A stretch of DNA of 64,000 bases from NCBI GenBank assembly GCA_964019655.1, contig CAXHTR010000003.1, forward strand, positions 248,001-312,000, given 5' to 3'. How positions within the stretch are numbered: the first letter of the stretch is position 1; each line of letters starts with the position of its first letter. Made by a program: the position numbers and the translations under genes. Positions 15,317 through 22,703 of this stretch are shown here, piece after piece. The notes beneath the pieces are model-generated. The model searched no databases and was not told the origin of the DNA. It saw only the letters and a program-made list of their open reading frames with translations. The stretch is from Perkinsela sp. pyNocScin1 (lineage: Eukaryota; Euglenozoa; Kinetoplastea; Prokinetoplastida; Perkinselidae).

Positions 15317-18028
15317 ATGAGCAGATTTCATGCGCTATCACTTACGATAGCTCCAAAATCTTGTTACGATGGAATACCGTTTGATACCCAAGAGGCTATT
15401 CGGGAGATAATTCGATGTTCGCCAATTACTCAATGTTTTGGGATTAACCAGACATCTCCACGTGCATACAATGCACTTTTGCAAAATATAGGAACAGTCA
15501 ACTGGGTTTTTGCACTCAGATTTTTTTCTGAGACTTCCCGCAGAAAGAAATCTCACGTTGACGACTTGTATCGGGCAAAATCAGCTCCACTTTGGTCACC
15601 GAATGTGGAAACGGCCAGAGTTAACCTGAATATTCTCTTCAAATCCAGCAGCTGGCAACTTGTCACCCGACACTTTACACAGTATTGCTTTGCGAGGTTC
15701 TCGCCTTCCGAAGCAATGATGTACGGTTTGCGGTTACACGTTCATCTTCGGCAGCATGCATCGCCGGAAATTGCTATGAAAGTTTTGGAAATGATGCGAA
15801 AGAGTAATCTCCCGTTTACAGATGGAATAGAGAAGCACCTCTTTCAAAATAACCCACTTTCATGGTCAATGCACCTTTGGGTCCTCAGCATTCTGTATCA
15901 GAAAAATCGAAAGCTTGTATCAAGCAAAATTGTCCACCGCGCACTTTTCTTGTGCAACCGCGATATGCATTGGAAAAGCTGCGTGCACCTATTTCTATTA
16001 GCTAAGAATCTAAACATACGCGTAAAGGACACTGTTCTTTTGAAATCAGCATTGCTTCTTTTCAAGGAGAATCGATGGTTTCTTTCCACGATGATTCTCG
16101 AAAAGCATCGTGTACCAGGTAGAGAAATTCAGAATGACTGTGAAAGTGCAGTTCTGAGTAATTCTACGAGTCGCATGAGCTATGTGCACATGTTTGCCTT
16201 GGCAAGGATGTGGCAAGATGCTTTGAGACTCATTACCACGGAATCCATTGAGAAAGTCACGCATGTTCTGCGGCTGAGCCGTGCGTGGGAATTTGCAATA
16301 CATCTGAGCCACAAACTTATCACTCACAAGGTCTGTAATGAAACCGAAACGATAGGGATAGAGTGGCCTGTCGTTGAAAATATTGTACACGCAGGTTTAT
16401 ATGATAAAGGCTCACACAAATTTTTATGCAAGTTGCTTCGGTTGTTCAGCAAAATAAGTACCATCCACAGTGGCTTCTGGAAGCTTGCTCTCAAGATCAG
16501 GAACGCAAATCATGCAGCAATCATCGAACACTTGCCCTTGGAGATGCGTTTCCTTGACATGCAGTTCTTTCCAGTATTTTTTCGCACCCATGCATGCCTT
16601 CGCTTCAAAATTTTCTTTCCTCTTGTGCTAGAATACCTGAGTGAGACTCGTCTGATAACCCCAGAAGAGCGCAGCAATTTCATGCGGCTTTATTATCCTA
16701 CGAGGTTTCAAAAATGGAGGGCAAGCAAAGATACTCGCCAGCGCTGGTGCTTCGCGTTTGACATGCTGAATCTTGTTGCTTCATGTCAAGACAAAGTGCC
16801 TTTGCAGCGGGCTACCTTTAATCAGGTCATCGTCACTGTCTCGCACTTGACTGACGTACCCTATTTGACGATGATCAAAGGTCATATAGATCACATGAAG
16901 CTCAAGCGACTCCCGAACGTCATGAATACTGATTCAACTTTAAAGTCTTTTGCATATGGTGGACACCTTACGTACATTTTCAGCTTTTTGAAAGACTTGT
17001 TTGACCGTAGTGAGCCATTGAGCATCGATTCTGTCATTTTTTTGATCTCCAATCTCGCGCTTCCTGGAGCTTCTGCCACAGAAGTCACTTCGATTCCTCA
17101 GCAAAGCCAAAACGTGCTTATCAAAGTTTCAAGCCAACGCGACGCAAAAATATTTTTTGATTTTATAAAAATGTATGAATTTGCTGATCTGATCCGAATA
17201 GAAAGCAGTGAATCGCACATTCTTGAAAGATCCACCGCCTTCCCATTCATCATTTCGGCATCACTTGCTTCTACATCGATCCGCTCGCTGCAATGGCGAA
17301 TACCGAAGAAAGTGACGAGTGTTCTTGCTGTAATGGAGGAGCGATCATGGGCACTTTTTCTTAAACCTCCACACCTCGAAAGTATCTCACACAATGCTGC
17401 CCTACGAAGCAAAAATGAGTGCTCAGATCTAACAAGTGTGGTTTTGCATAAGTTCCCGAATAATGCAGCAGTTCGATCATTCGGTCTTACGCACAGGCTC
17501 GACCTGCAAACATCTGGGCTTCTGTTAATCGCAAAATCACAATGTGCGTATCATCACATCACGCAGCAATCATTGACGAAGCTTAAGCGTAAGTCATATC
17601 TTTGCCTGTGCATTCAAATTGACCCGCTTGTGTGCGTTCCGAGGCGTGGAACAATCCAAACACCATTTTCAGGTATGCGGGACAGCTCCCATCGAATGAC
17701 TCTCGAGGGAGAAGATGATGCAGCGACACGCTATACGATTCATAAAACGTTGGGGCATACAATACATCTCATCGAGTGTAGACTTATCACAGGAAAGCAG
17801 CACCAAATTCGAGTGCACATGAAGAAGCTTGGACTCTACTTGCTCGGTGATGATCGGTACGGTTGTGGTCTTGCCTCGTGCCCTCTACTTCATCGCGTCG
17901 CTTTGCATGCGAAAGAGATAGGTTTTCGCGATCCGACTGATAATAAGATCCATTTGATCGAAACAACGCTCCCAGATGATATGAAGATGGCATATGAACG
18001 CTTATTGTCTGTTCTCGAAGAAAATTGA
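15317..18028 (+). CDS. Helical-repeat N-terminus fused to RluA-type pseudouridine synthase
   Basis: 903 residues. The C-terminal 230 or so are an RluA-family pseudouridine synthase: the catalytic motif HRLDLQTSG has its aspartate at D729, followed by a KRKSYLCL strand and a GKQHQIRVHMKKLG..LLGDDRYG block. The N-terminal 600-650 residues are mostly helical with no enzyme motif; repeated helix pairs with basic/aromatic faces (about 120-270) suggest degenerate PPR/TPR-like repeats. The likely role is pseudouridylation of organellar or ribosomal RNA, with the repeats guiding RNA binding. The early SETSRRKKSH stretch might belong to a mitochondrial presequence. The synthase call is firm; the PPR reading is inference. 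Confidence 0.75.
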   Translation: MSRFHALSLTIAPKSCYDGIPFDTQEAIREIIRCSPITQCFGINQTSPRAYNALLQNIGTVNWVFALRFFSETSRRKKSHVDDLYRAKSAPLWSPNVETARVNLNILFKSSSWQLVTRHFTQYCFARFSPSEAMMYGLRLHVHLRQHASPEIAMKVLEMMRKSNLPFTDGIEKHLFQNNPLSWSMHLWVLSILYQKNRKLVSSKIVHRALFLCNRDMHWKSCVHLFLLAKNLNIRVKDTVLLKSALLLFKENRWFLSTMILEKHRVPGREIQNDCESAVLSNSTSRMSYVHMFALARMWQDALRLITTESIEKVTHVLRLSRAWEFAIHLSHKLITHKVCNETETIGIEWPVVENIVHAGLYDKGSHKFLCKLLRLFSKISTIHSGFWKLALKIRNANHAAIIEHLPLEMRFLDMQFFPVFFRTHACLRFKIFFPLVLEYLSETRLITPEERSNFMRLYYPTRFQKWRASKDTRQRWCFAFDMLNLVASCQDKVPLQRATFNQVIVTVSHLTDVPYLTMIKGHIDHMKLKRLPNVMNTDSTLKSFAYGGHLTYIFSFLKDLFDRSEPLSIDSVIFLISNLALPGASATEVTSIPQQSQNVLIKVSSQRDAKIFFDFIKMYEFADLIRIESSESHILERSTAFPFIISASLASTSIRSLQWRIPKKVTSVLAVMEERSWALFLKPPHLESISHNAALRSKNECSDLTSVVLHKFPNNAAVRSFGLTHRLDLQTSGLLLIAKSQCAYHHITQQSLTKLKRKSYLCLCIQIDPLVCVPRRGTIQTPFSGMRDSSHRMTLEGEDDAATRYTIHKTLGHTIHLIECRLITGKQHQIRVHMKKLGLYLLGDDRYGCGLASCPLLHRVALHAKEIGFRDPTDNKIHLIETTLPDDMKMAYERLLSVLEEN

Positions 18029-18085
18029 TACTACATATGAGTATGAGTAGCTGCTTCCCAACGCATGAATTGACTTCACTGACTA

Positions 18086-18140
18086 CAGGGTTCAAAAGAA
18101 GGGGAAATTTTCCCCTTTTCGGGTAAAAGCACTTCTTGGA
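18086..18140 (+). repeat. Second copy of the CAGGGTT element end
   Basis: Starting at 18086, CAGGGTTCAAAAGAAGGGG is followed by a palindromic AAGGGGAAA-T-TTTCCCCTT (about 18099-18117) and TTCGGGTAAAA. This parallels the right arm of the 235-bp element read on its opposite strand (CAGGGTTTCTTAAAAACGG, then GGGGGATTCCCCC, then TTCGGGGAAAA). I did not find a convincing second end or target duplication, so this is a partial or diverged copy. Confidence 0.45.
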
Positions 18141-18180
18141 AATTTTTTCGAAGAAATTCTTCACTGAGGTATGTATATTG

Positions 18181-18914
18181 TACTGTCCAAGCCAAACATT
18201 ACAGCAAAAATTTTTGGTCATTTTTCTATCATTTCCCTATGAGTAAGCGACACCCTTTTCGGAAACACCTGAAATTTTTGCCAGAGCTGAGACGTCACTG
18301 CCATTTTGAGCACTTTTTCATTGAATACGAATGAAATTTGCTACAATTTTGGGTGGATGAAAAATCCAAAATTTTTCGAAAAATTTTGACTATGCTTATT
18401 TTCTACGAAATATCGCTAAATTTTACCCTTATGCTTATCTTTATGCTCTACGCATGTTTCGCGCCCTTTCGCGAAGCTGCTCCAAGCGCGGTGATGGCAG
18501 GCCTTGGCGCGTGAGTCCCATGGTGTCATCCCATGTAAGACTGTGGTACGGCACTTCTTGCTGATTTCCACAGTCACCTCATTGGCTTTCGTGAGTACCA
18601 GGTCAAAGCCCTACGTGCGCAGCACCTGGAGGTTAATTCTTCCAGATTTTTCCTTTCAAAGCTAAATTCATCCTCCCATGGCTTGCCCCGTTGTCTGGTT
18701 TACCGATACTCGTCGACCCACCACTTCATGATGATAATTCGCTGGTCGACATCAATGTGCTTTGTCATTATACCTAAGTTTACAAAAGTGAGCAATTTTT
18801 GGACTGTAAACTTTATCATGGACTCATAAGAAACAGTCCATAGAGAATCCTTAAAAAAAGTGTAAACTTTCCATTGGACAGGTTACTTTTTTGTAAAGTT
18901 TGGATTGGACAGTA
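18181..18914. mobile_element. Tc1/mariner-like non-autonomous element, 734 bp
   Basis: The left end TACTGTCCAAGCCAAACATT at 18181 and the inverted right end (on the opposite strand TACTGTCCAATCCAAACTTT) at 18914 match at about 23 of the first 27 positions. Both ends abut a TA dinucleotide, the target signature of the IS630-Tc1-mariner superfamily. Inside the right end, repeated TGGAC/GTAAACTTT motifs look like subterminal repeats. The interior holds only short, stop-broken frames on the minus strand, so it cannot encode a whole transposase. It sits between RluA-fusion and HscB genes without breaking either. Confidence 0.65.
18475..18768 (-). pseudogene. Decayed open frame inside the Tc1/mariner-like element
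   Basis: Minus-strand translation from an ATG at 18768 gives MTKHIDVDQRIIIMKWWVDEYR, then a stop. The same frame continues as a charged peptide with two more stops. A neighbouring frame reads through part of the same stretch. The interior position and broken frames suggest a decayed coding relic of the element. I cannot tie it to a known transposase. Confidence 0.3.
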
Positions 18915-19042
18915 CATATCTTGATTCTTATGTACCCTTTACTCTATATTTAAACTATCACTGAAGTGGTTTGCCACAGAATTCCTGATGTTGAGTCATC
19001 AGAACATAGCTTTGCGTAAATTCTTCATTTTCGCTAAAAATA

Positions 19043-19687
19043 ATGTGGAAAGTAGCCAATAATCTGCGGACCGTCTCATCGCACCTCATCGCTAAAACGA
19101 GCTTGCATGGGATAAGTTGTTCTCGGAAACCATTTCCTCCGTCAGTCTTACAGAAAGACTTCTTTGCACTTTTCGGGCTTACGAAGTGCGTTGTCGCTGA
19201 AAATGAGAAAGCCTGGACTATAAAGTTGAAAGCTTCGTACAGAAAGGCGCAAATGGTTTACCACCCGGATAAGCAAATAACAGAAAGCGCTTCAAGGGAA
19301 GTTTCAGATCTAAGCACGAACTTGAATATTGCCTATGAGGCAATGTCAAATCCGTACGGTAGGTTGAAGCATATCATAGAAATGTGCAACGATAGCACTG
19401 AAGAACAGGAAATTCAGAAGCAGTTGCATTCATCCTCGTATCTCACGGAAATGCTTGATCTCAATGAACAGCTTCATGGTGCACTTCTTACTCAGCTCAT
19501 CCCTCAGAAATATGCTGCACTTCAGAAACTTCGCAGAGATGTTGAAAGCTCCATATCTCGAAAGCTTCTGGCAGCGCAGAACAGCTATGCCCACGGAGAG
19601 GTAAAGAGGCTAAAAGAGCTTTACTACGAGCTGTCTTACCTTCGTAGTATCCTGAATCGCATCAACAAATATGCAGAACCGCAATAG
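19043..19687 (+). CDS. HSCB: HscB/Jac1 iron-sulfur cluster co-chaperone
   Basis: 214 residues. A J-type co-chaperone that delivers the ISCU scaffold to mitochondrial Hsp70 during Fe-S cluster transfer. An N-terminal basic stretch (residues 1-30, with ISCSRKPF) fits a mitochondrial presequence. The J domain (about 35-110) has the HPD tripeptide at H74-D76 in VYHPDK. The C-terminal helical HscB domain (about 130-205) follows, with the usual MLDLNEQL and LKELYYELSYLRSI patterns. No N-terminal CxxC zinc module is seen. It is the last gene of the plus-strand array. Confidence 0.85.
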   Translation: MWKVANNLRTVSSHLIAKTSLHGISCSRKPFPPSVLQKDFFALFGLTKCVVAENEKAWTIKLKASYRKAQMVYHPDKQITESASREVSDLSTNLNIAYEAMSNPYGRLKHIIEMCNDSTEEQEIQKQLHSSSYLTEMLDLNEQLHGALLTQLIPQKYAALQKLRRDVESSISRKLLAAQNSYAHGEVKRLKELYYELSYLRSILNRINKYAEPQ

Positions 19688-20141
19688 CAGCTACGATCAC
19701 CTTTTCTATAGACTACTGAGCGAAATGTAGCTCGCGGAAGGTTGGCTTTCGCCATGTACGGCAATGAAACACTCAGAAGAAGCTTGCAATTTTTTTCACG
19801 ACTGCTTAATTCCCGAGCTGCGAAAGTCTTCAAAAAATCTGCACTGAGAATAAAATCTTCCGATTGATCAGATACCATGCTGGTTCTCTTATTTTTACTT
19901 GCAGAATCAAATGACTGGACGTTGGCGAGACAAGACCATTAAGTAATTACCTTCAGGCGCACTTCACCATCCATGAAGAGCCATTAAAGGTACATGACCC
20001 TTCAAAAATTTAGCTAACGCGTGTGTACCTGGTATAAGGCAAGGCACCCTCCGCACAACACATGCGGACTCCAGTGCTTCTTGGAAGCGGATCTATGGAC
20101 ATACACAGAGATAGCACTTGTTATGAACCCAAGCGTCCCGT

Positions 20142-20214
20142 GCGAGGGTGATCTAGTGGTTATGATGTCTGCTTTACACGCAGGACGTCGCGGGTTCGAT
20201 CCCCGCTCCTCGTA
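20142..20214 (+). tRNA. tRNA-Val (anticodon UAC)
   Basis: 73 nt with a full cloverleaf. The acceptor GCGAGGG pairs with TCCTCGT, with G-U at both ends, and the discriminator is A. The anticodon stem TCTGC/GCAGG holds the loop TTTACAC, giving anticodon UAC. The T arm is CGGGTTCGATCCCCG. The A box (TGATCTAGTGG) and B box (GGTTCGATCCC) are intact, and a TTTT terminator follows at 20222-20225. No intron, and no encoded CCA. Confidence 0.92.
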
Positions 20215-20263
20215 TGCTCAGCTTTTGTAAAACATATCAAGCAACTTGGTAAGAATTACTGTA

Positions 20264-20347
20264 CCGGCCATAGCTCAATTGGTAGAGCATGTGACTGTAG
20301 AAATTGTAGCCATCACAGGGTCGCTGGTTCGATTCCGGCTGGCCGGA
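20264..20347 (+). tRNA. tRNA-Tyr (anticodon GUA) with 11-nt intron
   Basis: 84 nt including an intron. The acceptor CCGGCCA pairs with TGGCCGG, and the discriminator is A. The anticodon stem TGTGA/TCACA encloses C-T-GTA-G followed by 11 extra bases (20301-20311, AAATTGTAGCC) and the final loop A, so the intron lies one base 3' of the anticodon. The T arm GCTGGTTCGATTCCGGC is canonical, and a T5 terminator follows. The 11-nt size matches the only intron-containing tRNA of trypanosomatids. Confidence 0.93.
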
Positions 20348-20397
20348 TTTTTCTTTTCACCGGTATAGATAGGGCATGTTTGTACTACACATGATGG

Positions 20398-20471
20398 GCG
20401 CCTGTGGTCTAGTTGGTTATGACGTCGCCTTAACACGGCGTAGGTCCTGGGTTCGATTCCCGGCGGGCGTA
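20398..20471 (+). tRNA. tRNA-Val (anticodon AAC)
   Basis: 74 nt. The acceptor GCGCCTG pairs with CGGGCGT, with wobble at G1-U72 and U6-G67, and the discriminator is A. The anticodon stem TCGCC/GGCGT has a U-U mismatch at its outer pair, and the loop TTAACAC gives anticodon AAC (read as inosine at position 34). A box TGGTCTAGTTGG and B box GGTTCGATTCC are strong. A T5 run starts at 20472. Confidence 0.92.
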
Positions 20472-20504
20472 TTTTTGATATTTTCCGGAAATTTACTCGT
20501 ATGA

Positions 20505-20782
20505 AAGATGTTCCCCGCTAGTTAGCGGCGCACACCATAGCACTCTCTTAACCGCAGTTTTCCAACTCGCGACGGCGGGGCCTGTGAGTTGCTCCGTTTC
20601 CGGCCTCACCCGGTTCAGCCCACCATAAGCCACAGTTCTAGAAGCGCTCCCGCGACTTTGCTGTGGCACCACCGCGTAGGGAAGACGGTCAATCAATAAG
20701 CACTGATGGGGATGCTATCTCCACCGACAAACAGAGTTCAACTTTCAGGGTCAGTGAATACAGGCTTGCGCCCCCCATGTTT
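20505..20782 (-). ncRNA. Signal recognition particle RNA (7SL)
   Basis: On the minus strand three hallmarks occur in order. The Alu-domain UGUAA-type motif GCCTGTATTC is at 20765-20756. Helix 6 has a GGAG tetraloop in GCGGGAGCGC (20653-20644), closed by CACAG/CTGTG, the SRP19 site. Helix 8 (SRP54 site) has CCGGAAACGGAGCA at 20603-20590, preceded by GCTGAACCGG. Long-range helix 5 pairing is visible, for example TTGACCG with CGGTTAA and ATAGCA with TGCTAT. The ends are approximate, and no T4 run is seen at the 3' end. SRP RNA targets secretory proteins to the ER. It lies beside tRNAs at the convergent boundary, antisense to them. Confidence 0.9.
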
Positions 20783-20861
20783 CTGGTACGGATCTAATGC
20801 AGAACAATAATTAAAAATATATACTAATGTATTGATATACTTACACGGGCAAATTTAGTGC

Positions 20862-20916
20862 ATATTCCATGGCGCAATGGTCTGAGCATGTCGTGGGTTC
20901 AATTCTTGGCGCATCG
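20862..20916 (+). promoter_or_regulatory. tRNA-like A/B-box element divergent from SRP RNA
   Basis: An A-box match, TGGCGCAATGGT, at 20870-20881 is followed by a B-box-like GGTTCAATTCT at 20896-20906. Only 14 bases separate them, so an anticodon arm is missing, and the flanks do not form an acceptor stem. No T-run terminator follows on this strand. It starts about 80-90 bp upstream of the SRP RNA 5' end and points away from it. Trypanosomatid 7SL genes depend on the A and B boxes of a divergent upstream tRNA or tRNA-like gene. I infer an extragenic Pol III promoter, or a remnant of a tRNA-like SRP component. Confidence 0.55.
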
Positions 20917-21105
20917 AAAGCAAAAAGCTATGGGATCTGGGCATAAGTTATTATAATTAAAGGTGAAGTTCTAGTGAGGGTAGGGAGAAATTCGTAATTC
21001 AGGTGTAATTGAAAGGTATTTCGATTGTGGGAACGTTATGCAAAGTTATGAATTTGAAAAATAGGATGATTTTCAGCAAGCTTCTCAACTGGGCGCGATA
21101 AGCCC

Positions 21106-22041
21106 TTATTCCGGATCTAGAATGGTGACCACAGACTCAAATTTAACGACGACGGCGAAACGGAGTCGCGACGCGCTTTGACAATCTATAATACGAACAA
21201 TGCGGTCACCATTCATGAATTTAATTACTTTCTTGTCCATATTGAGCGATATTGAGATCACATCATTTGTAAAAAAGCGCTGATGGCCCTCCTCTTTCAT
21301 ATGATTTACAAAGTTTGTGTATAGAACCCCCGTCATGTAATAAACACAGCAAAGTGGAGATTTATGGAACTCAACATCAAGCTCTGAGCAGGAGTCACTC
21401 ACAACACCGACTCCAACGTACGCACATCGGTCCATGCGAAATCGCACGACATTGCAGCCTTGCACAGACGATCCGTTGACGTATCCAACGCAAAATGTTG
21501 CACGGGCAGACAAGCTACCGGCAGATAAAGGGTTGCAAAACAAATTAGAATTTCCAAAGTTTTCTGGCACTGCGAGCTGAGGGGAAAATGGTCCATAATA
21601 ACGCAGATCGTCTTCGACCATTGCTGAGTGCGGTCGTACTGACTGGGCCTTCTTACCGCGAAGCACGTTGAGCACATGTCCAAAAGTTTCTCCATCTCTA
21701 TCAATGAGAAGTCTATGGTCCCTGTCTCTTGCGCAATTAGTGTTATGCACGAGTTGACAAAGCTTTGACTCCGGATATGAGCAAAGAATATTCTTGGATA
21801 TTGTGTGAAACGTTCCTCCGACATTGAAGCGCTCAAGCGTCATACAATCGGATTCAGGCTTTAAGCGTTCTATCAGAGAGTTTTGTAGCAGATGATGCTT
21901 CGCTCGCATCGCTTCAGCCGTAGATAGAACTTCCTGATGATAACTTGCTTCATCAATAACTTCTTGCAGACAACTACACCATAATTGGTATGCGGAGCTC
22001 ACTCTGGCCTTCAGATGGTTACTGTCGGTTGCGTACGGCAT
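21106..22041 (-). CDS. BTB/T1 (KCTD-like) protein with SPRY-like C-terminus
   Basis: 311 residues. After a helical N-terminus, residues 70-140 match the potassium-channel-tetramerisation (T1/BTB_2) fold: FNVGGTFHTISKNILCSYPESKL, then DRDGETFGHVLNVLRG. The C-terminal half (about 180-310) is beta-rich, with patterns typical of SPRY/B30.2 domains (YVGVGVV, NDVISISLNMDKKVIKFMNG). BTB/T1 domains oligomerise and often act as Cullin-3 adaptors, and SPRY modules bind partners. The ATG at 22041 is clear. It is the terminal gene of the 43-kb minus-strand array. T1 call firm, SPRY call moderate. Confidence 0.72.
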   Translation of the reverse strand: MPYATDSNHLKARVSSAYQLWCSCLQEVIDEASYHQEVLSTAEAMRAKHHLLQNSLIERLKPESDCMTLERFNVGGTFHTISKNILCSYPESKLCQLVHNTNCARDRDHRLLIDRDGETFGHVLNVLRGKKAQSVRPHSAMVEDDLRYYGPFSPQLAVPENFGNSNLFCNPLSAGSLSARATFCVGYVNGSSVQGCNVVRFRMDRCAYVGVGVVSDSCSELDVEFHKSPLCCVYYMTGVLYTNFVNHMKEEGHQRFFTNDVISISLNMDKKVIKFMNGDRIVRIIDCQSASRLRFAVVVKFESVVTILDPE

Positions 22042-22125
22042 TAGACTGCTTAAGAAACAACATCAACCTAGCGCTTTCTGGGTAATAAATACTGCCTAAA
22101 CTATCAGCAGAAATGAACAAGAAAT

Positions 22126-22629
22126 TCAACTAGTTTGCCATGATGAAAATCGTGGTATGGATGCTATTGGCTCGTTAGGTGGGTGCCCTCGCCAAATCGC
22201 ACGAAACTCGCTCTCGTCCCTAAAAGGCACTGGCTTCTTGTGGTTCGTCAGTGCAAAGTTCGGCCATCGAACATGGTGCTGAAATAGGTCCTTGAGCCGT
22301 CTTTGGGATTCGAGCATAAGCATTGAGTCATACGTTCCAGCGCACTGGCCGTTTACAAATACGAGTGGAAAGGAAAGTGCCTCATTTTCCTTCATGGGAA
22401 GGCACTCTTCCTTCCACTTTCGCTCCCACATTTCCGCTATAATGTTCATCAGTTCTCGCGACGGTGGGATTTTATCTATGAGGTAGGACCTCCGACGGCA
22501 GTTGTACCAGTCCGCGAGACGGTGAAGGCGCTCACTCTTCCACATTTCATTCGTATTGCAGAGCCACATAGTGTGGTTCGTGGAGATGATGCGCTCAAGA
22601 AAGGCACAGAGATGTACATTTTGCTGCAT
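22126..22629 (-). CDS. Glutaredoxin-like thioredoxin-fold protein lacking the CxxC pair
   Basis: 167 residues. The stretch SFPLVFVNGQCAGTYDSMLMLES (about residues 86-108) matches the TVP-loop and GG(Y/S)D region of glutaredoxins. The N-terminal strand that should lead to CPYC instead reads MWLCNTNEMWKSE, with one cysteine and no CxxC. Such domains often serve structural roles in mitochondrial complexes of kinetoplastids; that role here is inference. The C-terminus is proline/tryptophan-rich and unassigned. The neighbouring 603-aa gene also looks mitochondrial. Confidence 0.5.
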   Translation of the reverse strand: MQQNVHLCAFLERIISTNHTMWLCNTNEMWKSERLHRLADWYNCRRRSYLIDKIPPSRELMNIIAEMWERKWKEECLPMKENEALSFPLVFVNGQCAGTYDSMLMLESQRRLKDLFQHHVRWPNFALTNHKKPVPFRDESEFRAIWRGHPPNEPIASIPRFSSWQTS

Positions 22630-22703
22630 AAAGAAAAATACTAAGATTCAAACGCGTCAGGAGAAATAGAACCATTGCGCAAAGAGATTAGCATCCATTG
22701 CTG

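Larger units (their letters stand above)
19688..21105. other. Convergent strand-switch region with Pol III genes
   Basis: The plus-strand array ends at 19687 and the long minus-strand array ends at 21106, so two Pol II units converge here. The stretch holds three tRNAs, SRP RNA and a tRNA-like element. The flanks 19688-20141 and 20917-21105 show nothing else that I can support. In trypanosomatids, tRNA clusters often mark such convergent boundaries, where transcription terminates. Confidence 0.7.

Noticed and set aside
17787-18221. 144-codon minus-strand frame downstream of the RluA fusion gene
   Set aside because: It overlaps the conserved C-terminus of the RluA domain on the other strand and the start of the Tc1/mariner-like element; a shadow frame.
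20021-20230. 69-codon frame across tRNA-Val
   Set aside because: It is a by-product of the tRNA gene, not a coding region.
20493-20696. 67-codon minus-strand frame
   Set aside because: It lies inside the SRP RNA gene, which explains the sequence.
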